DNA of 64,000 bases from Janthinobacterium sp. BJB426 (GCF_002735705.1 NZ_PDZL01000001.1:62001-126000), one strand, 5' to 3'; counted from the first letter of the stretch, positions 47,923 through 57,529 are shown. Program-made: numbers and translations. Notes: generated from the letters alone by a model not told the origin.

Positions 47923-48840
47923 TTAAAACCATTGGTCGACTTGCTGCAAATCTTGCCGCAGGGCTGAAAAACAGTCGTCCACATGGTGGTTGCGGCTGAT
48001 TTCATTGCGCCGCATCAAGGCGATCTTGCGCTTGCAGGTGGGCTGGCGCAGCGGCGCCACATGCAAATCCTCGTCGTTGAGGAAGGTCGTGTACAGGCTG
48101 GGCATGATGCCCACGGCGATGCCGGCGCGCACCACGCCGTACAGCGATTCGCTGTGGATCATCTGGTACAGGCTCGACGGGCTCAAGCCATGCTGGCGCA
48201 GCGCGCTCGAGGCGAACTCCCAGATACTGCCCTTGGTGAACACGACGATTTCCTGGCCCGCCAATTGCTCCCAGCGCACTTCCTTGAGCGGCGCCAGCGT
48301 ATGGCGTCCCGCTGTCACCAGCACCAGCTCGTCTTCGAACAGGCCCACGCTCTCCAGCGACACGGAGCCGGGCACCTCGATGCCCACGCAAAAGTCCAGC
48401 TGGCCTGAATGCAGCGCGTGCAGCAAGCCGTCGTTGGGCATGTCCGACAGGACGATTTCCACCTCATCGCCATGCTGCTCGCAGTAGCGCGCCACCACCA
48501 CGGCCGTCATCGCCATGGCGGACGGTATCGCGCCGATACGGATGCGGTGGCGGCCGCTGCCGATGGCACGCTGGATATCGGCAAACGTGTTGCTCGCCGT
48601 ATTCAATAAATGCGTGGCGTAATCGAGCGCCAGCTTGCCTTCGCGCGTCAGTTCCAGCTGGTGGGTTGTGCGGTTAAACAACTTTTTTCCCAGTTGATTT
48701 TCCAGCAGCTTGATCGACGCGCTGAGGGCCGGCTGGGTCACGCACAATTCCTGTGCAGCCTTGCTGAAGCTGTTTACCCGGGCTAGGGTGGCAAACGCTT
48801 GCAAATGTCGTAAGGAAATCTTCTTGCTCAACTCATGCAT
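47923..48840 (-). CDS. LysR family regulator, divergent from the nucleoside cluster
   Basis: A 305-residue LTTR. Helix-turn-helix about 12-40 (LQAFATLARVNSFSKAAQEL...QPALSASIKLLE) and a substrate-binding domain from about 90. Start ATG 48840; a TTG at 48885 is less likely. It is back to back with the porin gene, so it is a good candidate controller of the porin-ABC-nucleosidase operon, with a purine ligand inferred. Confidence 0.9.
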   Translation of the reverse strand: MHELSKKISLRHLQAFATLARVNSFSKAAQELCVTQPALSASIKLLENQLGKKLFNRTTHQLELTREGKLALDYATHLLNTASNTFADIQRAIGSGRHRIRIGAIPSAMAMTAVVVARYCEQHGDEVEIVLSDMPNDGLLHALHSGQLDFCVGIEVPGSVSLESVGLFEDELVLVTAGRHTLAPLKEVRWEQLAGQEIVVFTKGSIWEFASSALRQHGLSPSSLYQMIHSESLYGVVRAGIAVGIMPSLYTTFLNDEDLHVAPLRQPTCKRKIALMRRNEISRNHHVDDCFSALRQDLQQVDQWF

Positions 48841-48935
48841 GGGTTTGCTTATTAGAAAAAGTAATGGATTTATAAAAATAAACAAATTTTCTTATCCCGC
48901 AATTTACCATATTCTGGACTGGTCTTTACTTGTCT

Positions 48936-48953
48936 TGAAGGCAACAATCTTCA
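48936..48953. promoter_or_regulatory. Candidate LysR binding site
   Basis: TGAAG-N8-CTTCA is a short perfect inverted repeat in the middle of the divergent gap, of the general LTTR form. Chance cannot be excluded. Confidence 0.3.
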
Positions 48954-49065
48954 GAGAAGCGCTTGCCAGGCGGCACCGGTACTCGCGGTGGCACGCCATG
49001 CAAGGGACGCATCAATACAATAATTCCAAAAAAACTCAGGGTTTATTCTTTTTAGGGTGGCGGCG

Positions 49066-50181
49066 ATGAACAAATGGATGACGGGAACGATGGTAGTGGG
49101 TGGCTTGCTGGCGGCGCAGGGCGCGGCGCAGGCGCAAAGCAGCGTGCAAGTGTATGGCTTGCTGTCGGCCGGTATCGGCTATGTGTCGGATGAGGGTAAT
49201 GGCAGCCGCACGCATGCGCTGAGCGGCACGAATCAGAATCCCCGCATCGGTTTCCGCGGCCAGGAAGACCTGGGCAACGGCACCAAGGCTCTCTTCGTGC
49301 TGGAAAACGGTTTTAACGTGATGACGGGCACGGCCTCGCAAAGCGGTCGCCTGTTCGGCCGCCAGTCGTATGTGGGTTTGTCCAGCAACGACAAGGGTAC
49401 CCTGACTCTGGGCCGTCAGTACGAAGCTGTCAAGGATCTGCTGGGTCCGGTGGTCATCGCCAGTAACGGCGTGCATATCGGCGACAACGACAATGGCTAC
49501 AACAACTTGCGCGTGCAAAACGCCGTCAAGTACGTCAGCCCGAACATCAGCAACCTGTCGTTTACGGGCTTGTACGGTTTCAGCGAGAACCCGGAAGACT
49601 CCAACCGCAACCGCGTCTACAGCATGGGCGCCGGCTACAAGGTCGATGCCTTCAGCTGGGCCGTCGCCTATACCAAGATGGATCGCCCGAACAGCCCGGA
49701 CGCACCGAATGGCGCCATCGGCAATGACTATGGCAGCTCCCTGTTGATTTTCAACAAGAGCGCCGTCAAGGGGGCGGGCGTGGACAGCCAGGCCATCGCT
49801 GGCACGGGAGGCTTTTATAATGTGGGCAAGACCAAGTTTGGTGCGCTGTACACCAACGTGCGCTACCACTACCTGGACCAAAGCAACCTGACCCTGCAAA
49901 ACGTGGACTTGAACGTGAACCACAAGCTGACGGAAGCGTTGAACCTGGGCGCGTCGTATTTCTTTACCACGGGTAAATATGACGTGATCAACAAGACGCC
50001 GAAATGGCATCAGGTCAACTTCCAGGCCGATTACTTCCTGTCCAAGCGCACCGATGTCGCCATCACCTGGAGCTACCAGAAAGCGGCCGGCGATGCGACA
50101 TTCGCGCGCGTGTTCGGCTTTGGCGCCTCGGGCGGCAAGACGCAAAGCGTCCTGATCGTCGGCATGCGACATTATTTCTGA
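49066..50181 (+). CDS. Gram-negative general porin
   Basis: A 371-residue outer membrane trimer-type porin: signal peptide to AQAQ, then SSVQVYGLLSAGIGYVSD, the betaproteobacterial OmpC-like start, and a C-terminal GMRHYF ending in Phe. ATG at 49066 (AGGG upstream) preferred to GTG at 49057. Just upstream of the ABC operon (57-base gap); it may let nucleosides through the outer membrane. Confidence 0.93.
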   Translation: MNKWMTGTMVVGGLLAAQGAAQAQSSVQVYGLLSAGIGYVSDEGNGSRTHALSGTNQNPRIGFRGQEDLGNGTKALFVLENGFNVMTGTASQSGRLFGRQSYVGLSSNDKGTLTLGRQYEAVKDLLGPVVIASNGVHIGDNDNGYNNLRVQNAVKYVSPNISNLSFTGLYGFSENPEDSNRNRVYSMGAGYKVDAFSWAVAYTKMDRPNSPDAPNGAIGNDYGSSLLIFNKSAVKGAGVDSQAIAGTGGFYNVGKTKFGALYTNVRYHYLDQSNLTLQNVDLNVNHKLTEALNLGASYFFTTGKYDVINKTPKWHQVNFQADYFLSKRTDVAITWSYQKAAGDATFARVFGFGASGGKTQSVLIVGMRHYF

Positions 50182-50238
50182 CACTGATTCATCTTTACAG
50201 GCGCTGTCCCGCAGCGCCGTCCCCTGAAAGGAAGCATC

Positions 50239-51261
50239 TTGAAAAAGCACCTCATGTTGGCGTTGAGCCTAGGCTTGCTGGCTAACGCCGCCCACGCGGA
50301 AAAACGCGAGCTGGTCATTTCGGCCTATCCGATTGCCCAGCCCTTGTTCATGAAGTATGTGTACGAGCCGTTCAAGGCCAAATGCGGGTGCGATATCAAG
50401 GTGGAAACGGGGAATAACGCGGACCGCATCGCCAAGCTGGTGGTGCACGCCAAGAATCCGGTGATCGATCTGGTGCTGCTGTCCGATTCCGGCATGCTGG
50501 AAGCGGCGCAAAAGGGCGTCATCCAGCCCATGGATTACTCCAAGCTGAGCAATTACAAAGCCCTGTACGACGTGGCGAAAAACCCCATCGGCGGCAATTT
50601 CGCCGTCGGCTACACCTTGTACTCGGTCGGCCTGGTGTACCGCAGCGACAAGATCGCCCCGCTGACGTCCTGGAAGGACCTGTGGCGCCCTGAACTGAAG
50701 GGCCGCGTGGCCTTCCCTGACGTGAGCACCACGCAGGGCCCGTTGATGCTGCGCATGGCCGATGCGGCCTGGGGTGGCAAGACGGACGACTACGCCACCG
50801 GTTTTGCGAAGATCGTCGGCATGAAGGGCAACGTCGTCACGTTCTCGAAGAACAGCGCGCAGCTGGCCGCCCTGTTTGCGCAAGATGAAATCTGGGCCGC
50901 GCCCGTGGCGCGCTTTACCTGGTCGCAAATGCTCAAGACGGGCCTGCCCCTGAAGTGGAGCATCCCGGCAGAAGGCCAGGCGGCCGGCATGAATGTGATG
51001 GGCATCGTTGCCGGCTCGAAGAATGCGGACCTGGCGTACCAGTTGATGGATTTCTGGCTGTCCAAGGAAGTGCAGACGCAGCTGGCGACCAACCTGGTCG
51101 ACTCGCCCGTCAACAAGGACGTGCGCCTGTCCGTGGCGGCTGCGCAATTCAATACCTATGGCGCCGACCAGATCAGCTCGCTGAAATTCGTCAAGCCGGA
51201 AACCATCCTCAAGCAGCGCAGCAACTGGATGACGCAGTGGAACAAGGCCATGAGCAAATAG
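50239..51261 (+). CDS. ABC transporter periplasmic substrate-binding protein
   Basis: A 340-residue binding protein of the iron/polyamine (PotD/FbpA) type. It starts at a TTG (50239) with AAAGGAAG upstream; this gives a proper signal peptide MKKHLML...ANAAHA. The domain has SAYPIAQPLFMKYVYEPFK and WKDLWRPELKGRVAFPD. By family one would guess polyamine or metal, but the operon carries purine nucleoside enzymes, so nucleoside binding is proposed. Confidence 0.9.
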   Translation: MKKHLMLALSLGLLANAAHAEKRELVISAYPIAQPLFMKYVYEPFKAKCGCDIKVETGNNADRIAKLVVHAKNPVIDLVLLSDSGMLEAAQKGVIQPMDYSKLSNYKALYDVAKNPIGGNFAVGYTLYSVGLVYRSDKIAPLTSWKDLWRPELKGRVAFPDVSTTQGPLMLRMADAAWGGKTDDYATGFAKIVGMKGNVVTFSKNSAQLAALFAQDEIWAAPVARFTWSQMLKTGLPLKWSIPAEGQAAGMNVMGIVAGSKNADLAYQLMDFWLSKEVQTQLATNLVDSPVNKDVRLSVAAAQFNTYGADQISSLKFVKPETILKQRSNWMTQWNKAMSK

Positions 51262-51282
51262 TGGTGACGAGGAGAAAACACC

Positions 51283-52122
51283 ATGTTTGCTGATCCAAAA
51301 AAGCGCCTGGGACTGCTGCTGGTCCTGCCGGCGCTGATCTTTATCGTTGTCTGCTTCCTGCTGCCCGTGCTGGCCTTGCTGGTCGATGCCTTCCGCGTCG
51401 GCGACGGCATGCAGTGGGGCGTCGACCGCTTCATTGAATTCTTCTCGCAGGAATTCAACCGCACCATCTTCTGGCGCACCCTGCGCATTGCCGCGCTGGT
51501 GACCCTGGCGTCCATCATCCTCGGCTACCCGGCCGCGCAAGCCGTGGCGCGCGTGTCGCCGAAGTGGCGCGGCCTGGTGGTGGGCATGATGATCCTGCCG
51601 CTGATGGTCTCGCCGATCGCGCGGACCTACGCCTGGATCGTGCTGCTGGGCCGCAATGGCGCCGTCAACGCGGCGCTCGTCAACATGGGCTTGACGGAAG
51701 AGCCGCTGCGTTTGCTGTTCAGCGAGTTCGCCGTGTTTGTCGGCCTGCTGCAACTGCTGCTGCCGCTGATGCTGATGTCGCTGGCGGGCGCGCTGGAAAA
51801 CCTGCCGCGCGACGTGGAACCGGCCGCCGCTACCCTGGGCGCCAATCCATGGCAAGTGTTTTGCAAGGTCACCCTGCCGCTGACGCAGGAAGGCCTGGTG
51901 GTCGGCGGCACCCTGGTGTTTACGGGCTGCGTGACGGCCTATGTGACGCCGGCCCTGCTGGGCGGCACCAAGGTGCTGATGCTGGAAACCCTGCTGTACC
52001 AGAAGGTCAGCGTGGAGAGCGACTTCGGCGCGGCGAATGTCATCGCCGTCATCCTCGTCTGCATGACCCTGCTGGTGAATGCCGGCCTTAAACGTATTTC
52101 ATCGAGCCGGAGTTCCGTATGA
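51283..52122 (+). CDS. ABC transporter permease (first)
   Basis: A 279-residue PotB-like permease with about six helices. The EAA loop is LPRDVEPAAATLGANPWQVFCKVTLPL. AGGAG before the ATG; 21 bases after the binding-protein gene. The stop overlaps the next permease start by four bases. Confidence 0.93.
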   Translation: MFADPKKRLGLLLVLPALIFIVVCFLLPVLALLVDAFRVGDGMQWGVDRFIEFFSQEFNRTIFWRTLRIAALVTLASIILGYPAAQAVARVSPKWRGLVVGMMILPLMVSPIARTYAWIVLLGRNGAVNAALVNMGLTEEPLRLLFSEFAVFVGLLQLLLPLMLMSLAGALENLPRDVEPAAATLGANPWQVFCKVTLPLTQEGLVVGGTLVFTGCVTAYVTPALLGGTKVLMLETLLYQKVSVESDFGAANVIAVILVCMTLLVNAGLKRISSSRSSV

Positions 52123-52898
52123 AAGAAAGCTTGTTTTCGCGCGCCGTCCTTTGGCTGGTGTTTTTGTTCCTGCTGGGGCCTTTCGCCATCGTCGTGCTGG
52201 CAGGTTTTTCCGGCGGCGAAACCCTGGCGTTCCCGCCCGAGTCGTATTCGCTGCGCTGGATTCTCGAAGTGTGGTCGGCGCCCGAGTTCCGCCGCGCCTT
52301 CCAGACCAGCCTGGAAATCGGCTTGATCGCCACCGTTATCGCGCTGTTGCTGGGCATACCCGTCGCGTATGCGTTTTCGCGCATGCCGCCGCCCGGCATC
52401 GGCGCCATCCGCCAGATCCTGACGTCGCCGCTGATCATTCCCGCCATCCTCGTCGGCCTGGGCTTGCTGCACCACCTGGTATTGACCATCAACGCGCCCG
52501 TGTATGTGGGCCTGCTGATCGGCCATATCGCGCTGCTGATTCCGTATTCGGTGCGCGTGGTGTACGCCAGCCTGGTGAATTTGCGCGTGGATATCGAGGA
52601 TGCGGCCATCACGCTGGGCGCATCGCGTTTGCGCGCGTTCTTCATGATCGTGCTGCCGAATATCCGCAACGCCGTGATCGCCGCCTTCTTCCTCGCCTTC
52701 GTCACCTCGTTCAACCAGGTGCCCGTCTCGCTGTTCCTGACAGGACCCGGCATCAGCACCTTGCCGATCGAGATGCTGGGGCATATGGAAAACAGCTTCG
52801 ACCCGTCGATCGCTGCCCTGTCGACCTTGCTGGTCTTGTTCACCATGGCCTTCGTGATGGTGACCGAGAAGGTGCTGGGCATTTCTAAATACATGTAA
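52119..52898 (+). CDS. ABC transporter permease (second)
   Basis: A 259-residue PotC-like permease with about six helices and EAA loop VDIEDAAITLGASRLRAFFMI. ATGA overlap with the first permease shows translational coupling. The pair forms the membrane channel of the importer. Confidence 0.93.
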   Translation: MKESLFSRAVLWLVFLFLLGPFAIVVLAGFSGGETLAFPPESYSLRWILEVWSAPEFRRAFQTSLEIGLIATVIALLLGIPVAYAFSRMPPPGIGAIRQILTSPLIIPAILVGLGLLHHLVLTINAPVYVGLLIGHIALLIPYSVRVVYASLVNLRVDIEDAAITLGASRLRAFFMIVLPNIRNAVIAAFFLAFVTSFNQVPVSLFLTGPGISTLPIEMLGHMENSFDPSIAALSTLLVLFTMAFVMVTEKVLGISKYM

Positions 52899-52911
52899 GA
52901 GGCAACACACC

Positions 52912-53943
52912 ATGAGTTATCTGGAACTGCACAAGCTGAACCTCGGCTACGCCAAGAACACGACGTCCGTGAAAGACCTGGACCTGCACGTCGAGCAGGG
53001 CGAATTGATTTCCCTGCTGGGCCCCAGCGGCTGCGGCAAGACCACCACCATGCGCGCCATCGCCGGCCTGATGCCGCTGCAGTCGGGCCGCATCATTTTG
53101 GATGGCCGCGAAATCGGCAAGCTGGCGCCGAACAAACGCAATATCGGCATGGTGTTCCAGTCGTATGCGCTGTTCCCGCACTTGAATGTATACGACAACA
53201 TCGCTTTTGGTTTGCGTCTGCGCAAGGTCGCGCCAGCTTTGCTGAAAACCAAAGTGGAAGCCGTGATCGCGGCCGTCGGCCTGACGGGTTTTGAAACGCG
53301 CCTGCCGGCGCAAATGTCCGGCGGCCAGCAGCAGCGCGTGGCGCTGGCGCGCGCCATCGTCGTCGAGCCGGCCCTGCTGCTGCTCGATGAACCGCTGTCG
53401 AACCTGGACGCCAAGCTGCGCGTGCAGATGCGCGCGGAACTGCGCCGCATCCAGCGCGAGCTGGGCATCACCATGCTGTACGTGACGCATGACCAGGAAG
53501 AAGCGCTGGCCCTGTCCGATCGCATCGTCGTCATGAACGGCGGGCGCATCGAGCAGCTGGCCGCGCCGGAAGCCGTCTTCAATACGCCGTCGACGCGTTT
53601 TGTCGCCAACTTCATGGGTTTTGAAAACCTGTTCGACTACCGCGACGGCGCGCTGCACCACGCGGGCGCCAGCCTGCCGTACACGTCGCCCGTCGCTGCC
53701 GGCACCACGGTGCTGGGCTGGCGTCCGGACAAGGTGCGCGTGTGCGCGGCCGACGACGCGGCGGGGCAATATCCAGGCACCGTGCTGGCGCGTGGCTTCC
53801 TGGGAGACACCGTCGAATACCTGCTGCAAACGCCGCTGGGCCAGGTCAAGGGCATTTGCGCAGCCGGCGGCGCCACCTGGCGCGAAGGCACGGCCGTGTC
53901 GTTCGTGCTGCCGTCCGACAGCGCCCTGTGGCTGAGCGCGTAA
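52912..53943 (+). CDS. ABC transporter ATP-binding protein
   Basis: A 343-residue PotA-like ATPase: Walker A GPSGCGKT (37-44), signature MSGGQQQR, Walker B LLLLDEPLSNLD, H-loop VTHDQEEA, then a C-terminal TOBE domain from about 260. Energises the importer. Confidence 0.95.
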   Translation: MSYLELHKLNLGYAKNTTSVKDLDLHVEQGELISLLGPSGCGKTTTMRAIAGLMPLQSGRIILDGREIGKLAPNKRNIGMVFQSYALFPHLNVYDNIAFGLRLRKVAPALLKTKVEAVIAAVGLTGFETRLPAQMSGGQQQRVALARAIVVEPALLLLDEPLSNLDAKLRVQMRAELRRIQRELGITMLYVTHDQEEALALSDRIVVMNGGRIEQLAAPEAVFNTPSTRFVANFMGFENLFDYRDGALHHAGASLPYTSPVAAGTTVLGWRPDKVRVCAADDAAGQYPGTVLARGFLGDTVEYLLQTPLGQVKGICAAGGATWREGTAVSFVLPSDSALWLSA

Positions 53944-53962
53944 TTTCTTAATGGAAAGCATC

Positions 53963-54907
53963 ATGACCCAAGCCTTGAAAAAGATCTGGCTCGACACCGA
54001 TCCCGGTTTCGACGACTGGCTGACGATGTTGCTGTTGGGCAGTAATCCCGACATCGAGTGGCTGGGCGTGAGCGTGGTGGCGGGCAATGCGCCCGTCGAC
54101 ATCACCTACGACAATGCCTTGCGCATCAAGGCGCATGATGGCTTGACGGTGCCGATCTACCGGGGCTGCGAAGAACCGCTGGCCGGCGTCATCGAAACGG
54201 CGCAGCGCATCCTCGGCGACAGCGGCATGCCCACCACGGGCGAGATCCTGCCGCGGGGCGCCGCCACGGATGCTCCCGGCCACGCCGTCGACGCGCTGAT
54301 CGCCGCCGTGCGCAAGTATCCTGGCCAGATCACCATCATGGCGATTGCGCCGATGACCAATATCGCAACCGCGCTGGCCAAGGCGCCCGATATCGCGGAA
54401 AAAATCGTCGAAATCATTTTGATGGGCGGCTCGACCGACCAGGGCAACCATACGGCGGCGGCCGAATTCAATATCTATGCGGATCCGGAAGCGGCCGCCC
54501 AGGTTTTCCAGGCCGGCATCCCGCTGCGCATGTTCGGCTTGAACCTGTGCCGTCAGCTGCTGGTCACTAAACTGGAAGTGGAACGCCTGCGCGCCATCGG
54601 CACGCCGCGCGCGCAGCGTCTGGCCGGCTACCTGGAAGCGTATGTGCGCATCCGCAGCAGCGACGGTTCCGTGCCGATGCCCATGTACGACCCGGTGGTG
54701 GCCTTGTACCTGGAAGCGCCGCAGCTGTTCCAGTTCCAGCCGGCTCACGTGGCCATCGAATTGACGGGCGAACTGACGCGCGGCATGACGGTGTGCGAAT
54801 TCCGCGTGCCGCGCCGCGCTGCCATCAACACGCAAGTGGCGATGCTGGCCGATGGCCCGGCCGCCATCGAGTGCCTGATGCGCCGCCTGGCCGCCATTCT
54901 CGTCTGA
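53963..54907 (+). CDS. Nucleoside hydrolase (IU-type)
   Basis: A 314-residue enzyme with the calcium-binding N-terminal motif DTDPGFDDW (11-19) and MAIAPMTNIATAL and EFNIYADPEAA segments of the inosine-uridine hydrolase fold. It splits nucleosides to base and ribose. ATG 53963 preferred, with GGAAAG upstream; an ATG at 53951 lacks a ribosome site. Next to adenosine deaminase, purine nucleosides are the likely substrates. Confidence 0.92.
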   Translation: MTQALKKIWLDTDPGFDDWLTMLLLGSNPDIEWLGVSVVAGNAPVDITYDNALRIKAHDGLTVPIYRGCEEPLAGVIETAQRILGDSGMPTTGEILPRGAATDAPGHAVDALIAAVRKYPGQITIMAIAPMTNIATALAKAPDIAEKIVEIILMGGSTDQGNHTAAAEFNIYADPEAAAQVFQAGIPLRMFGLNLCRQLLVTKLEVERLRAIGTPRAQRLAGYLEAYVRIRSSDGSVPMPMYDPVVALYLEAPQLFQFQPAHVAIELTGELTRGMTVCEFRVPRRAAINTQVAMLADGPAAIECLMRRLAAILV

Positions 54908-54932
54908 CCCACTTCACTACGAAACGAGCTTC

Positions 54933-55988
54933 ATGTCTAATTCACCCCTGAGCATCGAACAGTTTTTACGTGCCATGCCGAAAGTGGAGCTGCATTGCCA
55001 CCTGTTTGGCACGGTGCGCCAGGCTACTTTCCGCGCGCTGGCCGCCAAGACGGGCAATGTCGTCACCCCAGAGGAAATCGACGCGTTTTACACGCGCGGC
55101 GACAAGCCCGTCGGTGTGCTGCGCGTGCTGCGCGCGCTCGACGCGCATCTGATCGTCTCGCCGACGGACCTGTACTGCCTCGCCTACGAATACCTGGAAG
55201 ACGTGCATGGCCACGGCGTGCGCTACGCGGAGTTCTTCTGGAACCCCACCGGCACCGTGCGCGTGTCGGGCATCCGCTATGACGCAGCGCAAGACGCCAT
55301 CGTGGCCGCCATCCGCGACGCGCAGCGCGATTTTGGCGTGATCGGCCGTTTGATCCCCAGCATCGACCGCGAAGCGGCCCCCGCGGAAGCCGTGCAGATG
55401 GTGGAATGGATGAAGGCTTACCGCGCGCCGGAAGTCATCGGCATCGGCATCGATTACCGCGAAAACGACCGCCCGCCAGAGCTGTTCATCGAAGCCTACC
55501 GCGCCGCGCGCGAGGCGGGTTTCAAGTGCACGGCGCACGCGGGCGAATTCGGCATGCCGTGGATGAATGTGGCGACGGCCATCGAGCAATTGCAGGTGGA
55601 CCGGGTCGACCATGGCTACACCATCGTCGACAACCCGGAACTGGCGCAGCGCTGCGTGGAGCGCGGTCTCGTATTTACGGTCGTGCCGACCAATTCGTAT
55701 TACTTGCGCACCCTGGCGCCCGAGCGCTGGGCGCTCGACCACCCGATCCGCGCCATGGCCAAGCTGGGCCTGAAACTGCATCCGAACACGGACGATCCGA
55801 CCCTGCACCACGTGACGCCGACGGGCGCCTGGATGATGATGCGCGAATTTGGTTTCGGCCTCGATGACATGCGCGGCTTCATGTTGAATGGCCTCGACGC
55901 GGCCTGGATAGACGACAGCACGCGGCGCGACTGGCGCGCGCAATTTACGCGCGAGTTCGACCTACTGCGCGCCAGGGTCGTCGAGTAA
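54933..55988 (+). CDS. Adenosine deaminase family protein
   Basis: A 351-residue zinc amidohydrolase. Metal and catalytic residues: HCH (His21, His23), AHAGE (His202, Glu205), DHGY (His227), HPNTDDP (Asp287, Asp288). It could act on adenosine or adenine; a nucleoside hydrolase next door makes either useful. Its stop is one base from that of the convergent regulator. Confidence 0.92.
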   Translation: MSNSPLSIEQFLRAMPKVELHCHLFGTVRQATFRALAAKTGNVVTPEEIDAFYTRGDKPVGVLRVLRALDAHLIVSPTDLYCLAYEYLEDVHGHGVRYAEFFWNPTGTVRVSGIRYDAAQDAIVAAIRDAQRDFGVIGRLIPSIDREAAPAEAVQMVEWMKAYRAPEVIGIGIDYRENDRPPELFIEAYRAAREAGFKCTAHAGEFGMPWMNVATAIEQLQVDRVDHGYTIVDNPELAQRCVERGLVFTVVPTNSYYLRTLAPERWALDHPIRAMAKLGLKLHPNTDDPTLHHVTPTGAWMMMREFGFGLDDMRGFMLNGLDAAWIDDSTRRDWRAQFTREFDLLRARVVE

Positions 55989-55989
55989 A

Positions 55990-57372
55990 TCAGGCCGACG
56001 CCGGTGGTGGGGCCAGCAGCGACGGAAACGCCCGCTGCGGGCAGCTTTGGCGCTCGCACACCTTGCAGCCCGTGCCGATGGGCGTGGCGCTGCTCGGGTC
56101 GTGCAAGTCGAGTCCTTTCGAATAAATCAATCGGTGCGCCTGCGAGATGTCGCAGCCCAGCGCCACGGCAAAGGTTTTGCCCGGCGCCCTGAAACCCGGT
56201 GACGCCGTGCTGACCTGGCGCGCGATCCACAGATAGGTGCAGCCGTCCGGCATGCTGGCCACTTGCGTGAGTACTTGCCCCGGATGGCTGAAGGCGTCGT
56301 AGACGATCCACAGCGGGCACGTGCCGCCCACCCTTGAAAAGTGAAAATCCGTGGCCGACTGGCGCTTCGAGACATTGCCCGCGCGGTCGACGCGCACGAA
56401 GAAGAAGGGCAGTCCCGCTGCCTCGGGGCGCTGCATGGTGCTCAGGCGGTGGCAGACGGCTTCGAAACCCACGCCGAACTGGTGCGCCAGGCGCTCGATA
56501 TCGTAGGCGCGCGTTTCCGCCGCCTGCAAAAAGCGCTGGTAGGGCATCAGCAGGGCGCCGGCAAAGTAATTCGAGAATGCCAGGCGCGCGCTCGTTTGCG
56601 CCGCCGCGCCGGAGAGTCCCGCCGCCAGCACCAGCGCGTCGATCAGCTCGCTGTGTTCGAGCAGGCTGATTTGCGCCGCCATCTGGAAGGCGCGCTGGCC
56701 GCCCGTCAAGGTGTCGGGCAGCCACAGGATGTGTTGCTGGGCGTCAAAGCGGTGTTTGCGCACCATGCCCGCGTCGCCATCGGACAGTTGCACCTGGATG
56801 CCGTGGCGCTCCAGCAGCCGGCCTTGCAGCGCGTCGAGCGCGCGCAGTTGCGGATCGAGTTCGCCCGCCACCAGCTCCGCCGCCCGGTCCAGTTCATCGA
56901 TATAGTTTTGCCGCCGGTTCAGGTATTCGCGCACTTCCTCGTCCGTGGAGGGCGCCGCCGAACTGGCGCCGCGGCTGCCGTGATCGAGGCGCGCGGCCAA
57001 CGTGTCAGCCCGCTCCGCCATCACGCGGTAGCGCCGTTGTAGCAGCAAGATCGAGCGCGCCAGTTCCGGCATGTTTTCCACCAGCATTTTGAGCTCGGCC
57101 ATCGAGGTGGGCGACGCGTCGGGCAATTCGCCGAACACGTCGCGCACGTCGGCCACGAGGCTGGCGCTGTCGTGTTCGGAAAAGATTTGCGGATCGACCC
57201 CCAGCACGGTGCCGATGCGCAGCAAAATCGGCACCGTCAGCGGGCGCTGGTTGCGCTCCATCTGGTTCAGGTAGCTGGGTGAAATGCCCAGGGACTTGGC
57301 CAGCGCCACCTGCGTCATGCGCCGTTCCTCGCGCAGCCGCTGCAGGCGCACGCCCATGAAAACCTTTGCCAT
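55990..57372 (-). CDS. XRE/ImmA-IrrE short-chain acyl-CoA regulator family protein
   Basis: A 460-residue regulator: N-terminal XRE helix-turn-helix (LREERRMTQVALAKSLGISPSYLNQMER, about 12-40), a helical middle, an IrrE-like segment, and a C-terminal DUF2083-like part ending in a cluster CKVCERQSCPQR. Such proteins (RamB/MccR type) sense acyl-CoA and govern acetate, propionate or branched-chain acid genes. Divergent from the valine operon. Start ATG 57372 with GAGGAAACGCA. Confidence 0.9.
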   Translation of the reverse strand: MAKVFMGVRLQRLREERRMTQVALAKSLGISPSYLNQMERNQRPLTVPILLRIGTVLGVDPQIFSEHDSASLVADVRDVFGELPDASPTSMAELKMLVENMPELARSILLLQRRYRVMAERADTLAARLDHGSRGASSAAPSTDEEVREYLNRRQNYIDELDRAAELVAGELDPQLRALDALQGRLLERHGIQVQLSDGDAGMVRKHRFDAQQHILWLPDTLTGGQRAFQMAAQISLLEHSELIDALVLAAGLSGAAAQTSARLAFSNYFAGALLMPYQRFLQAAETRAYDIERLAHQFGVGFEAVCHRLSTMQRPEAAGLPFFFVRVDRAGNVSKRQSATDFHFSRVGGTCPLWIVYDAFSHPGQVLTQVASMPDGCTYLWIARQVSTASPGFRAPGKTFAVALGCDISQAHRLIYSKGLDLHDPSSATPIGTGCKVCERQSCPQRAFPSLLAPPPASA

Positions 57373-57398
57373 TGCGTTTCCTCTTCCCCGGTTTGTGG

Positions 57399-57427
57399 AA
57401 TCTGCAAATTTACAACATTTGCAGATT
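57399..57427. promoter_or_regulatory. Operator-like inverted repeat, proximal to the regulator gene
   Basis: AATCTGCAAAT-N7-ATTTGCAGATT is a perfect 11-bp inverted repeat 27 bases from the regulator start. The TTTGCA core matches half-sites described for RamB-type regulators. Likely autoregulation site. Confidence 0.75.
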
Positions 57428-57439
57428 AACAGATTCAGC

Positions 57440-57499
57440 TTTGCATTATCTCGCATTTTCACGCCTTGTTTGCGGCCCGTATTATGCGAATAATGCAAA
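57440..57499. promoter_or_regulatory. Second, wider inverted repeat before mmsA
   Basis: TTTGCATTATcTCGCAT and ATGCGAATAATGCAAA are inverted arms differing by one inserted base and set 28 bases apart. The TTTGCA core is the same as in the other site. The right arm ends 30 bases before the mmsA GTG. Confidence 0.65.
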
Positions 57500-57529
57500 C
57501 AGACCACTACCCATACAAGGAGACACCGA

